Shown here one piece after another: positions 48,278 to 57,121 of a stretch of 64,000 nucleotides of DNA. The stretch is from Eukaryota sp. TZLM1-RC. Lineage: Eukaryota; Metamonada: BaSk clade. Both the position numbers and the translations under genes were made by a program. Every line of letters starts with the position of its first letter. Position 1 is the first letter of the stretch. The notes below the pieces were generated by a model. It was given only the letters and a program-made list of their open reading frames with translations, did not search any database and was not told where the DNA came from. The stretch covers positions 1,364,001 to 1,428,000 of the forward strand of contig JAUPSS010000002.1 in assembly GCA_040285825.1 (NCBI GenBank), in the 5' to 3' direction.

Positions 48278-49666
48278 CTAATATTCTAAACTCCTATCTA
48301 CAATATTAATTAAGCTCTTTCCTTCTTCACTAAATGAATTAATATTATCTACAACTGAATTAAAATACTCTACATTCCAAGCCGGTGAATCAGCCCTATG
48401 TGGAGAGAGAAGAACATTGGGAAGTGTATGGAAAGGCTGGGTATAAGGATAATACTTATCTGGTGAGAGCTCTGATGGATCAGATTCTTTCCAAAATACA
48501 TCAGTAGCAAAACCAGCTATTTGATTACTTGTCAAAGCTTGAAATAATGGAAGCTCTTGAATAATTGCCCCTCTACTTATATTCACAATAAAGCAACTCT
48601 TCAGCAGTTTTAAATGTCGTTTGCCAATCAAGTGCCTTGTTTCATTGGTTAGCGGCAAAGTTATGATTAAAGCATCAATACTGGAGAGAAACTCATCAAA
48701 CTGATTGATTGAATAGACCTTACCCCTATAATCAGTTCTGACAACATCGCTTCTCTTACAGACACAGACATTCACCTTCATATCAGTCAGCATCTCAACC
48801 ACCCTTCTTCCTATATGACCAAAACCAAGAACACCTATATTCATTGACCAAACAGACCTAGTTTCAAAGGAAACAATCTCTGAGGGAGTCTCTCCGTCTA
48901 TTGCGGAGGTTAGGTCATTCCACATACCCTTTGCTACGGCATTGTGGTTGTCCACCAAACGATGTGCTAGAGAAAAGAGCATTGATATAGCATGTTGAGC
49001 TACTGCATTGGAATTACCGTGATTGTTACACAAAACAACATCTGGAAAAGGAGCCATGAATTGAACCAGGTCCTCCACCCCTGCAAACACTGATTGAAAG
49101 AGTTTCAGGGTTGGGAGAGCTGAGGTAATGACTGTGTAGGGGGTGGTAGAAGGCAGCCCGACAATGATATTGGTCCCTAATGCTAGTCTTTTTAGTTCAG
49201 TTTCTATTGTTTTGGTATCAGTTTGATGGTTGATGGCTGAGATTTGGGCATCTGGGCAAGATGATCTGAGGTGGTGGAGAACTTGTCGAGGTAAGGGAAC
49301 GGTAATGAGTACTTTGACCTTGGATGAAGGAGAAAGAGGTGAGGAAGAGGGACTACCATATCGTTCAAGATTGCGAGGAACACTGGGGAGAAATGATCTG
49401 GGAGAAGAAGGGAGAGAAGACCTAGGAGAGGGAGATCGTTGCTCAGGTAACGAAACATCTAGTGATGAAATATGTGGTAGAGGAGAGGAAGTGTTTCGAG
49501 AGTGTTTGGAAGTAGGAGAATGTAAGAGAGGTACACCTGACGTAGTAGATATGGACCTTGGGGAAAGATCTAAATAAGCGGATCGCTGATATCTAGGGGA
49601 AAAGCACTCATGTTGGGTGGATGGCGGTGGTCGCATTGTACCATCGCCGAAGAAACTACTGACCAT
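48278..49666 (-). CDS. D-isomer-specific 2-hydroxyacid dehydrogenase family protein (CtBP/GRHPR-like)
   Basis: A 462-residue protein. Residues 1-125 are disordered and Ser/Pro-rich (SPRSSLPSSPRSFLPS). The rest is a complete dehydrogenase fold. A flavodoxin-like N-lobe contains VFAGVEDL. The NAD-binding Rossmann motif is GVLGFGHIGRRVVEM near residue 279. The catalytic Arg lies in VNISRGAII, the Asp/Glu region is FATDVFWKES, and the catalytic His lies in LSPHRAD. The dehydrogenase family includes glyoxylate/hydroxypyruvate and phosphoglycerate dehydrogenases and the CtBP co-repressors; the substrate is not determined. The long phospho-acceptor-rich extension is unusual for a metabolic enzyme and hints at a regulatory role, which is inference. 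The ATG at 49666 is unambiguous. Confidence 0.85.
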   Translation of the reverse strand: MVSSFFGDGTMRPPPSTQHECFSPRYQRSAYLDLSPRSISTTSGVPLLHSPTSKHSRNTSSPLPHISSLDVSLPEQRSPSPRSSLPSSPRSFLPSVPRNLERYGSPSSSPLSPSSKVKVLITVPLPRQVLHHLRSSCPDAQISAINHQTDTKTIETELKRLALGTNIIVGLPSTTPYTVITSALPTLKLFQSVFAGVEDLVQFMAPFPDVVLCNNHGNSNAVAQHAISMLFSLAHRLVDNHNAVAKGMWNDLTSAIDGETPSEIVSFETRSVWSMNIGVLGFGHIGRRVVEMLTDMKVNVCVCKRSDVVRTDYRGKVYSINQFDEFLSSIDALIITLPLTNETRHLIGKRHLKLLKSCFIVNISRGAIIQELPLFQALTSNQIAGFATDVFWKESDPSELSPDKYYPYTQPFHTLPNVLLSPHRADSPAWNVEYFNSVVDNINSFSEEGKSLINIVDRSLEY

Positions 49667-49893
49667 TCTCTTAGATGAACAATTGAATTGATAAAATCCC
49701 TGAAATGGAAAGGTATTCCATCTGTTGTTGTTGTATTAATATTGTTCACAGGATTGCGAATTGCAACTGCTATAGTCACTTATTTTACAAAACCAAGTTG
49801 TTTATTACACCTTCCATGAGGTTACAACTGTTCAGTTTCTAAACATCAATAAGCGAACTGATTTAGTTCAGGAACTAAGCTAACTTTCATTAT

Positions 49894-50203
49894 ACTGTGA
49901 ATTTCACTTATCATGCATTCCCCTGTGAAATTCACTCCTGTTTTCAACTTTCTCAATGTCTACTCACAGGCTGTAAGAGACACGTAGCATCATTTACCAA
50001 AGACAATCATGATCTTCATCAATGGGCTACCTCACCTAAATACACCTACTGCTTTCACAGAACTAAGCCTTGCAACTTGATGTATCTAAGTGGATCTACC
50101 AAATGCTACTAAGGTATTTGTAGATCGGTCTCAAAAGTTTTTCAAAAAAAATTGAAATAAAATATCAGTTTTTCAAAAGTTTTTGTTTCTGTATGCTCAT
50201 AGT
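49894..50203 (-). repeat. Terminal repeat / 3' flank of truncated Fanzor transposon copy 2
   Basis: Directly similar to the left inverted repeat at 6376-6685, including the outer end TATACTGTGAATTTCAC, the block CTCACAGGCTGTAAGAGACA and the inner end TCTGTATGCTC. It lies just 3' of the nuclease remnant on the minus strand, as in the 6.4-kb element. Confidence 0.85.
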
Positions 50204-50600
50204 CCCCATTCATCATCTCAACAGAGCTTCTGGGCAAATGTATCTTTCCGGTCACAATTCCGCTTTCTTCTTTATTTGAATATTTTTTGCAGCGGAAATA
50301 TCTCTGTCATATACTATTTGACACTCAGTACAAATACGCATCTGCCATGAGCTTGCTTGAATATTCTCGGCCATGCAACAACTGAACAGTTTGCTTGTAT
50401 TAAATTCACTGGTTGACAAGTCCTTCACAACCATTTTCTGAAAGCTCTTGCTGATCCATATCGATTGACTTTTCGCCAATGAGAAGGGAAATTAGCAGAA
50501 CCCACAGCAAGATAGAGTTTATCAGGATGTCCAGCCAGCCTTTGAAATTTGTTGAGAGTCTCTCTGAACCGAGAGACCTGTCTTGTGGGCATTCTGGAAG
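50204..50600 (-). pseudogene. Fanzor-like nuclease, 5'-truncated copy 2
   Basis: This copy shares the last about 130 codons of the 6.4-8.3 kb nuclease: LNKFQRLAGHPDKLYLAVG, NFPSHWRKVNRYGSARAF-like sequence with a frameshift near 50480, then VVKDLSTSEFNTSKLFSCC, SWQMRICTECQIVYDRDISA and AAKNIQIKKKAEL. In this frame the segment from SEFNTSK to RuvC-III is uninterrupted, which shows where the copy at 8 kb is frameshifted. SEFNTSK corresponds to the E-x-x-TS-K motif preceding the zinc ribbon in TnpB/Fanzor proteins. The RuvC-I half is missing; homology ends near 50600, next to the truncated small gene. Confidence 0.8.
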
Positions 50601-50663
50601 AAATCCATTGTAAAAGATATGGAGTAATTGGCGTTGGCCTTTAGATGTGGAAGGCTTTGGAAA

Positions 50664-50897
50664 TTAACCAGTGGTGATGACGGTCATAAACAGATACCAT
50701 ACATCCTGTTCCACTAAAGCTCTAGATGCCAACGGAAAATTTAGAAGAAAAGATTGAAGCAGTAAAGAAGCTTCATGACAAATCTCGGTGACCAAAGGAA
50801 GGTCAGTCCGAATTTGTTGCACCGCTGCAGGGGTCAGCGGCGAGTTAATTGCACAAGACCGAGTGAATACACGTGACACAGAGGGGGTGTCTGTCAT
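50664..50897 (-). CDS. Short hypothetical protein, probably truncated by transposon insertion
   Basis: A 77-codon ATG frame (MTDTPSVSRVFTRSCAINSP...) with host-like codon use. It is helical in the middle (AAVQQIRTDLPLVTEICHEA). It ends about 60 bp before the truncated Fanzor copy 2. The frame can also be extended by a 27-nt GT-AG segment (50649-50675), so the stop may not be real. No family was recognised. It is divergent from the RCC1-like gene, with about 200 bp between. Confidence 0.4.
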   Translation of the reverse strand: MTDTPSVSRVFTRSCAINSPLTPAAVQQIRTDLPLVTEICHEASLLLQSFLLNFPLASRALVEQDVWYLFMTVITTG

Positions 50898-50959
50898 GTA
50901 GTGAGAATAAACACAATAAACATCTCATCTATCAAATTTTACACTTGTCACCCCATTTT

Positions 50960-51065
50960 CGACTTCTGGTTGCCTGTTCTGGGAGGTTTTTAACCCTCAA
51001 CTTGGTTTTGGGAGGTTTTCACTATTCCCACACTTTCCCCTAAATTAGGTTCATAAACTAGGTAT
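50960..51065 (+). repeat. Upstream repeat shared with 54655-54740
   Basis: Both places carry GCCTGTT.TG..AGGTTTTTAACCCTCAAC, later TTTTCCC, and TTCATAAACTAGGT, in the same order and strand. The copy here precedes the RCC1-like gene; the other precedes a T-rich stretch without a recognised gene. Confidence 0.6.
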
Positions 51066-51290
51066 CCTTTGTAAAAGTTTCTGGAATTTCAACTCTATGT
51101 GTCTCACAGAATTCGCTACATATCTAAAGGAAACTCAACTCTCTGGTCTCGCACAAAACGAATCAACCTTATTGGCTCTGTTGCACCTTCTGTTTCTTTA
51201 TTCTCATCTCCAACACCTGGTGTTCTCTCCCGATGTTTTCCTCCTCATGCTACTGGTAGAAAGAATTTCCAGTTACCCTTGTTCTCTAAC

Positions 51291-51740
51291 ATGGTTTCTT
51301 GTAGTGTAGGTGTTCATCATACATTGACACTCACTGCTTGTGGTAATTGCTATGGATTTGGTCTGAACAAATTCTACCAATTAGGCAACAACTACCCCCA
51401 AAGCAGCACTTTCAAATCTCAACAACCACAACTACTTCTCTCCAATGTTCTCTCCTATGCTCCTGGTGGACGTTATTCCCTTATCCTTACCTCTGATCAC
51501 AAGCTTTTTTCTTGTGGGAGAAACGACTTTGTCCAATGTGGAGTTGGTGATGAAACTTTGATGGCAACCTGTGATTATTCTTAGCTTAATGAACCAATAG
51601 GTCCTTTTCGCAGTGTTGTCATTCCTTCCTTGACTTTAGTTGACTCGACGGAAAATGTTAACATTGAGCTAAACGAACGAGAGCTGGAAGCCCTTTTCAA
51701 TACTGTTGAAGATATCTCTGTTCATTTAGACAATCTGTAA
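51291..51740 (+). CDS. RCC1-repeat protein, short (two exons with tiny intron)
   Basis: Exon 1 from the first in-frame ATG (51291) to 51570 and exon 2 from 51601 to the TAA at 51738-51740 give 139 residues. The frame is open back to 51073, without an ATG, so the 5' end may be elsewhere. Two RCC1 blades are clear: GVHHTLTLTACGNCYGFGLN and GGRYSLILTSDHKLFSCGRN with FVQCGVGD. RCC1 propellers normally have seven blades; two suggest a fragment, a small accessory protein or a partly lost gene. The C-terminal about 45 residues (ELNERELEALFNTVEDISVH) are acidic and helical. If the 30-nt segment is not removed, a TAG at 51582 interrupts the same frame. Confidence 0.55.
51571..51600 (+). other. Putative 30-nt intron in the RCC1-like gene
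   Basis: It begins GTGATTATTC and ends AATGAACCAATAG. Its removal keeps the frame (phase 1, Cys-Pro) and removes the only in-frame stop (TAG at 51582-51584). Its length is close to the LSm2 and E2F-like introns. Because 30 is a multiple of three, a nonsense mutation or stop readthrough would look the same. Confidence 0.45.
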
Positions 51741-51989
51741 TAAAGCAAGTTATTTTGTAAATAAATAGTTGATGTTTTTTGTTGTTTATTTGAACATTAT
51801 TGGCATGTTATTATGCAAAGAAGCTCCTTAACTGTGTGTTCTAGGTTTTCTGTGTTTTATGTCTACACCATTAAGTAAAAGTTAATGGATAACAAAGTTA
51901 GATTTGACCTTCGCAAGGTCAAGGGCTCGTCGAGTAGGGCTACACTACTTTCATTTGTGATGTAAAGTATTAATTTTTCTTTTTAATTA

Positions 51990-52255
51990 ATTAATTTTAT
52001 TCTAGGAAGAAACAAAACAAAACAAACTAAAATACATGAGAAACAAAATTCTCCACGGGAACTCTTGATGAATCCTGATACAGCTTGGACATCATTAAAT
52101 TTAAGTATTTAGGAACACTTCTGTACAAAGCAAAAAAGATACGATTCTTCCATAAATTCCCTGCAAAATTCTTACCACTTGAACGACATAAATTATCAAA
52201 ATCATTGAGAAAATTTAAGGCAGGCTGTCCAATGTTGCCAAAAATCGCATCTGAT
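51990..52255 (-). mobile_element. LINE-like RT family B, 3' end fragment
   Basis: The reverse complement matches the final about 260 bp of family B: FGNIGQPALNFLNDF, KNFAGNLWKNRIFF, ALYRSVPKYL and the SRVPVENFVSYVF-like end, followed by the 3' stretch with repeated TTTGTTTTG. It is 5' truncated at about 52255. Confidence 0.8.
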
Positions 52256-52437
52256 TAAGTCAGAAACACAAAAAAGGGATTAGGTAGGGATTAGGTAGGG
52301 AAGGGAAAAGAAAAGGGATCAGTACACTCTTCCATAAAGGTATTCAACATAAAATTCAACCACAATAATAGAAAATGTTTTCTCCCACTTGTTAACCGCT
52401 TTTCCTTGACATAACATCATCTTGTTTCATCACATTA

Positions 52438-52884
52438 ATGACAAAACCTTCCTTCTCTAAACGATCTAAAGATGGAGCCAAACCAAAAGACAAAATACTA
52501 AGAACTCGTACAAAGGGACAGACACAGGAGGTTAAGTTCGACGAGAGCAGTAGGCGACAGTACGTTTCTGTTCGTTGTAGACAAAAAGCTAAAAATGAAC
52601 GCAGAAAGAAGGGCAAGGCCATTCATCAACAACGCATCAAGGACGAGATCCAAGCAGAAAAGAATGAACAAAGAGAGCAGATGAAGCTTCAGCTCCAGCA
52701 GTTTCAGGACCATGACTCTTGTAGTGAAGATGATACTGTTGAATCAGATGATGATACTTCCTCCGCAATGGTGCCTGTTAAGCCGCCTTCTTCCAAGAAG
52801 CCTATTGTCATTAAAAGTCTGCCTTCAATATCTAATGCTCTAAGCCTGGATGATATTAGCCCTATAAATCAAGAAGAAACTTAG
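52438..52884 (+). CDS. NOL12/Rrp17-like nucleolar protein
   Basis: A 148-residue, very basic protein. The segment VKFDESSRRQYVSVRCRQKA, followed by KNERRKKGKAIHQQRIKDEI and a long charged helix KNEQREQMKLQLQQ, matches the Nop25/Rrp17 (NOL12) family. That family normally has VxFDxxxRxxFLTGFHKRKxxRRKxA. An acidic patch (SEDDTVESDDD) and a Ser/Pro-rich tail follow. Family members act in pre-rRNA processing (5'-3' trimming, large-subunit maturation). The ATG at 52438 is the first in frame. There is an AATAAA-like 3' flank and no intron. Confidence 0.65.
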   Translation: MTKPSFSKRSKDGAKPKDKILRTRTKGQTQEVKFDESSRRQYVSVRCRQKAKNERRKKGKAIHQQRIKDEIQAEKNEQREQMKLQLQQFQDHDSCSEDDTVESDDDTSSAMVPVKPPSSKKPIVIKSLPSISNALSLDDISPINQEET

Positions 52885-53039
52885 ATAGATGGCAATTGTT
52901 TAATTAGTTTTATTTAGTCATTTAACAGTAGAAAATGGTTTTAATATACACAAAGAAGCACATAAATATTCACAATACTTAAGTAATGAAAAATAATATT
53001 ACAGAATTAATTACACAAAAAGATTAAACACCCAATAAA

Positions 53040-53774
53040 CTATGAAGAATCATCAATAACATGCGTGAATCTGCTGATCATGCTATTGTCATCACTTTGC
53101 ACATCAGTATTGTACTCTAACCAGTAGAGCAAATTCTCACATAGATGTGACAGTACAGCGCATTCTTCATCAGAAAAATGTGAAACGGAAAACTTTCTTG
53201 CTGTGATCAAAGCAAATAAAGAAAGTAATCTTAATAAATGATGAACTCGAAGTTTTCTAATAATTGAATCAAAATCAGACTCTTCTCCAATAATAATTCG
53301 GAATTCATCAAAATTATCTCGTATTGGATAAAAAATCAGCTTTAAATGCTCCCTGAGTACAGATAGCAGGCAATCCCTGAAAGAGCAGACCAATGAAGTC
53401 CATTGATCTTTTTGAAATTGTTGTTCTTTAAGTGTGTTGGAAATAGGGTCTGACTTGACAAAAACTTTTAATATCTCATCAATATTGGGTCCCTGGACAA
53501 TGAGTTGAGTACATTCCATTGCTGCAAAGTAGTCAGCCTTTACTAGAATTTTGAGAGAGGGTGGGAAAGCTATAGGACTCTTTTGACCAAATAAAACCAA
53601 AGGGCGAGTTGACCTTTTAGGTGCACTGGAAGGATGGCTGGCAAATGGACTGGGTGCTGGTGTAGTTGTAGGTGTAGGTGTAGGTGATGGTCTAGGGATG
53701 CGTCTGGCAGTAGAATGAGATGACCTACGAGTTCTAGTGGAACTTCGTGTGACCCTAGATGATGACGAAGTCAT
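53040..53774 (-). CDS. MRG-domain protein (MORF4L1/Eaf3-like, without chromodomain)
   Basis: A 244-residue protein. The first 55 residues are Arg/Ser/Thr/Pro-rich, with TPTPTTTPAPSP. The rest resembles the all-helical MRG domain: an FPPSLKILVKADYFAAM opening (MRG: LPxxLxxxLxDDW), GPNIDEILKVFV, FRDCLLSVLREHLKLIFYP, and the C-terminal HLLRLLSLFALITARKFS with a LCENLLYWLEYN end. MRG proteins are subunits of NuA4-type acetyltransferase and Sin3-type deacetylase complexes. No chromodomain is present in the frame, unlike Eaf3 and MRG15, so this may resemble MRGX/MRGBP-type partners. The ATG at 53774 is followed by coding sequence at once. Confidence 0.6.
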   Translation of the reverse strand: MTSSSSRVTRSSTRTRRSSHSTARRIPRPSPTPTPTTTPAPSPFASHPSSAPKRSTRPLVLFGQKSPIAFPPSLKILVKADYFAAMECTQLIVQGPNIDEILKVFVKSDPISNTLKEQQFQKDQWTSLVCSFRDCLLSVLREHLKLIFYPIRDNFDEFRIIIGEESDFDSIIRKLRVHHLLRLLSLFALITARKFSVSHFSDEECAVLSHLCENLLYWLEYNTDVQSDDNSMISRFTHVIDDSS

Positions 53775-53796
53775 AAAAATGTAGGAGAGATTCTTC

Positions 53797-54620
53797 TCAT
53801 GGAAAAATCCAAAATGCTACAGATTCACTGTAGTAAAAGACTATAACTTGTAACAAATATGGAGGCTTCTCACCAACACTATCCTCTACAAAATAATCTA
53901 CAATTGTCTTGATTTTGATACGTGCTAACTTGTTACGATTCCATTCCTTATCCTTTCCATCATATTCTTCTCTACAAACATCAGATTGACATCTTAACAA
54001 AGCATGACATTTCACAGCAGGTTATTTCTCTCTCATTCATGGTCTAGGATTCTCAACATCAAGAAACACTTTTACTGGTTTATAACAAGTTGGACACTTT
54101 GAAGATATGTTTCTTTCATCAACTAAACATACTGTATAACCATTTCACTTAAAGAAATTTCTCCATCCAACTCCTCTACTTGATCGATGATGCTTTAGAT
54201 TCTTTATCTTATTGCCATTGTCACCAAACATTAGCATAGTGTCTTCTTGCTTCCATTGCTTCTCAGCCATTCTTTTTAATAACTTAGCCTCTGCTTTTGA
54301 TGATGGACATATCTTTGCATTTTCTGAATGTGCCATATCATTAAACAGTAGTAATAAAATGTAAATGTAATGTTTATCAGCTTGGAAGCAACATAAGAAT
54401 AGAAATTATTATAAATAAAAGATTTTGATGATTCTTTTGATAAAGTAGCTTCAGTTATTTCCACTTTGATTCCATTTTGTAAAATGTACTCTTTCTTTTT
54501 CAATTTTCTGAATTTTTGGTGAACTCTCGATACCCTTGACCACTCCAATTCTGTCAATCTCAGCCACTTATATCGTTTGTCTCTTTTTAGTTGGTCTTTT
54601 GCATTAAGTTTGAATCTTTT
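53797..54620 (-). pseudogene. Degraded Fanzor-like nuclease (second type)
   Basis: On the minus strand, one frame with three stops reads GVGWRNFFK*NGYTVCLVDE, then RNISSKCPTCYKPVKVFLDV, and after two more stops VKCHALLRCQSDVC and KEWNRNKLARIKIKTI. This is the Fanzor C-terminal order: a helix, VDE-x-x-TSK-C-x2-C, a second Cys pair (LLRC), and WNRD-type RuvC-III. Here the RuvC-III Asp is Asn. Upstream a FGDNGNKIKNLKHH stretch corresponds to the glycine-Asp loop before it, and the N-terminal piece (54557-54400) reads LTELEWSRVSRVHQKFRKLK. Stops and a frameshift near 54336 show decay. It differs in sequence from the 6.4-kb type. It lies just 5' of the MRG gene on the same strand. Confidence 0.65.
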
Positions 54621-54654
54621 TTGACTACAAAAATATAGTAAATCACTTTTTCCA

Positions 54655-54740
54655 CTTTTGCCTGTTGTGGCAGGTTTTTAACCCTCAACTCTCTTGTCCC
54701 TCACTTTTCCCTCACTTCATAAACTAGGTTCTGGTTATAT
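54655..54740 (+). repeat. Second copy of the upstream repeat at 50960
   Basis: See the entry at 50960-51065. Shared blocks are AGGTTTTTAACCCTCAAC and TTCATAAACTAGGT. No identifiable gene follows. Confidence 0.6.
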
Positions 54741-55900
54741 CGCAACAGAACCTTGAATATACCTCCTTGCACAACAAGTGTTTCTCTCTCAATGGACTCT
54801 CTTGTTTTGGTCTCTTGTGTGGTTTTTATGGATTGTCTTTTTCTCATTTATTCTTATTTCCCTCACTTACCTTCTTTTCCGAGCCTGAGGCCTCCCCCTG
54901 TACTCATTGTGCGTGTTTTTCTACTCTTTTTTCACTCTTTTTTTACCTTCTACCTGCAGTTAGTTCCCTTAAAACAATTGTTGGACTCGCCCTTAACTTC
55001 ACCACTCTCTTCCTATATGTCCATTTTTCTCCATCGTCAGCTCCTTCACAATCCAACTTTTCTCTTCTCTTAGACTCTGCCAAAATGGTTGATCAGAGTT
55101 GATCACATTGCCTCAATTACTTAAAGCTTGGAGTAAGTTGTCTATAAATTCAAAATTACCAGAGATTACCAGAGAATTGTTTGGAATTGTTTTGGTCAAA
55201 TTTCATTACCACATTAGTTCTAAAAATTTGATATTTCAGACTCTTACCTTTCTTTCCAGAATTTCATTGAAGTCTTCTTCTCGACATCTTTCTCTTTTGC
55301 GACAGTATTTAGTTGTTTCACTCCAAACAATTATTCATTCAATAGTAAGATGTTTGTCTTTTTTGTTTAAGGAATTGAGTTCAACTTTGTAAAGCTCCAC
55401 TGTTTTATTAGTTTATTTTAATCAAATCAAAATTTAAATTCTAAATTTGTTTTAACGGTAAAGTGGAGTTCTTCTATGGATTTATATCTTTAAGTTGTTT
55501 CACTGAAATAAAATTTGATTTCCATTTTTCTATTCAACCCATCATAATTTAAAACAATAACAACATATATGCTTTCTTTATTGAACTACAACACTTAAAT
55601 AAAATCAGACCTAATGGGACTGAATTCAATCAAAAATATCCTCATTGTTTTATCTTGAACCAATTTTCGTAAATTATTCAAAAAAACTTCTACTTATAGT
55701 TTTCTGTTTATGGAAAATATAAAAGAACTAAACACAAGTGGTATGTTTTTATCTCGTTTCCATCTGCAACAACCGCCTTTTGGAGGCCAAAAACAAAACA
55801 GCAATTGTAGATTTCATGTTGTACAGCTGATCCACGTGTACATTTTTAGTACTCAAAAAAAATAAACATTTTATTCTAAAACTTCCAGGAAGAATTCCCG
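54741..55900. other. T-rich, non-coding-looking stretch
   Basis: About 1.1 kb with T/C-rich low complexity. Open frames at 54753-55102 give Phe/Leu/Ser-rich translations without motifs, which I regard as composition artefacts. Possibly the remains of a duplicated gene downstream of the repeat at 54655. Confidence 0.35.
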
Positions 55901-55934
55901 AACGAACATCTATAAAAAGATGTTCAAAGTTGAG

Positions 55935-56273
55935 ATGAAGACTGTTGATCACGAACTGAGGATGGTTGGGCCATCAAGACAAGCTGTGAAAACCCCAACG
56001 AAGTGCTTTTTGAAGGAGATTCACAAAAATTTTACATATGTCAAACTTAATGGAGATAAATTCTAGACATCTGCCAAAACAAATTGCTGTAAGGTATTCA
56101 ATCAAAAGGTGTATCACGATGATGGGAGGGTGAACAATGATAAGTTTGTTTGCCCTCAATGTCAGACACTCTGGTCGAGGGACATCTCAGCCTCCAGAAA
56201 CCAGCCGGAGATTGCCATAAGTGAGCACTACTACAATGAAAGACCTCAGGCGTTCCGGAGACCCCGTAGATAA
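55935..56273 (+). pseudogene. Fanzor-like nuclease remnant (third type)
   Basis: From an in-frame ATG at 55935 to TAA at 56271, one frame of 112 codons is interrupted by a single TAG (56064-56066). It reads NFTYVKLNGDKF*TSAKTNC and CKVFNQKVYHDDGRVNNDKF, then VCPQCQTLWSRDISASRNQP and a NERPQAFRRPRR end. The layout TS-x-K-x-C-C, a spacer of about 20, C-x2-C, then W-S-R-D-I-x-A is the zinc ribbon plus RuvC-III of TnpB/Fanzor. The RuvC-III Asp is retained. The TAG sits just before the TS motif. The upstream nuclease half is not recognisable. It differs clearly from the 6.4-kb and 54-kb types. Confidence 0.65.
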
Positions 56274-56439
56274 GTGTTTTTCCATGTATTGCGTACCTGT
56301 ACGCGCATTGTGATGTTGCTGCTTTAACTATCATTTGATCGTGATATCATATAGTGATAGCTCTAAAGTATGCTTAACGTCTATCAAGATTACATGAATT
56401 GGTCAAAAGCTAGAAGTGCGTTTTGATAGAAATTCATAG

Positions 56440-56706
56440 TTATAACCTAAAGAACCGAGGAGGCCATTCTTACAGATATTGTCTGCACGTTTGATTGATG
56501 AGGACACTTTGAATTATTTTGGTCGTAACAGAGGTGATTTAATGCTTGAAGGACTTGATGGGACCACTATCATTACTGCTGTGAGATCAACTGATGTGAG
56601 TAATAATTCTTTTATACCATTAGCTCAGTCAACACACAAGAATCCGCTGTCTGTTGTTGAAAACTCTAAAATTGGTAAATGTAAGTTTTTTCTTTGAATG
56701 CGGAAG
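56440..56706 (+). mobile_element. LINE-like RT family A copy 3, left part
   Basis: It contains SARLIDEDTLNYFGRNRGDL, the GLDGTTIITAVRSTDVSNNS block and ENSKIGKCK, the counterparts of family A copy 1 at 1780-1990. At 56694-56705 (TTGAATGCGGAA) it is interrupted by the family C insertion. The element resumes at 59850. Confidence 0.8.
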
Positions 56707-56981
56707 TATTTATTGAATTTGCACACTTAATTAAATTAACTCATAACTAATGGGACGACTATCATTGAACCAAGATTTCCTCTACAAAATCTTGATCTGC
56801 TTGCTGTCTAGCTAAAGCTTCTCTTATTCTATTAAAAAACCGAGGTAATCTATTAATAATGGCAAATTGAATCCGTGAACGCCATAAAAAAATATCAAAT
56901 CTTTTCATTGCTTTTTGTTGAACCATTTTCTGGAAATCATTCAAAACAGTTTCTGCTCCATCTTCCATTTATCGAAAATGG

Positions 56982-57121
56982 TGTTGTTGTTGCACTCAAA
57001 TTGAATTAGTAGGTTTCTTTGTATTTCGACTGATGACGTGATACTCATTTATGAATCAGTTTTATTAATAAACAACAGATTTCTCTCTCTCCTTCGTGTG
57101 TTCATCTGCCTAACGGCATCA
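56982..57121 (+). repeat. 5' LTR of gag-only element
   Basis: 140 bp, TG...CA ended, with an internal TTAATAAAC (AATAAA-type signal). No difference was found from the 3' LTR. Confidence 0.93.

Noticed and set aside
49230-49577. 115-codon plus-strand frame
   Set aside because: Antisense shadow of the Ser/Pro-rich N-terminus of the dehydrogenase gene.
51582-51584. Reassigned stop codon (TAG as sense)
   Set aside because: TAG, TAA and TGA all terminate intact genes here (SLC12-like TAG, dynein TAA, P5A TGA), so the code is standard; a tiny intron or a mutation explains the RCC1 case better.
51901-51960. Possible tRNA around the palindrome at 51904
   Set aside because: No cloverleaf with D and T arms could be drawn. 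No convincing tRNA or rRNA gene was found anywhere in the window.
54753-55102. Overlapping 106- and 111-codon frames, Phe/Leu/Ser-rich
   Set aside because: Two overlapping frames of similar length in T/C-rich DNA point to base composition, not coding. No domain and no conserved motif.
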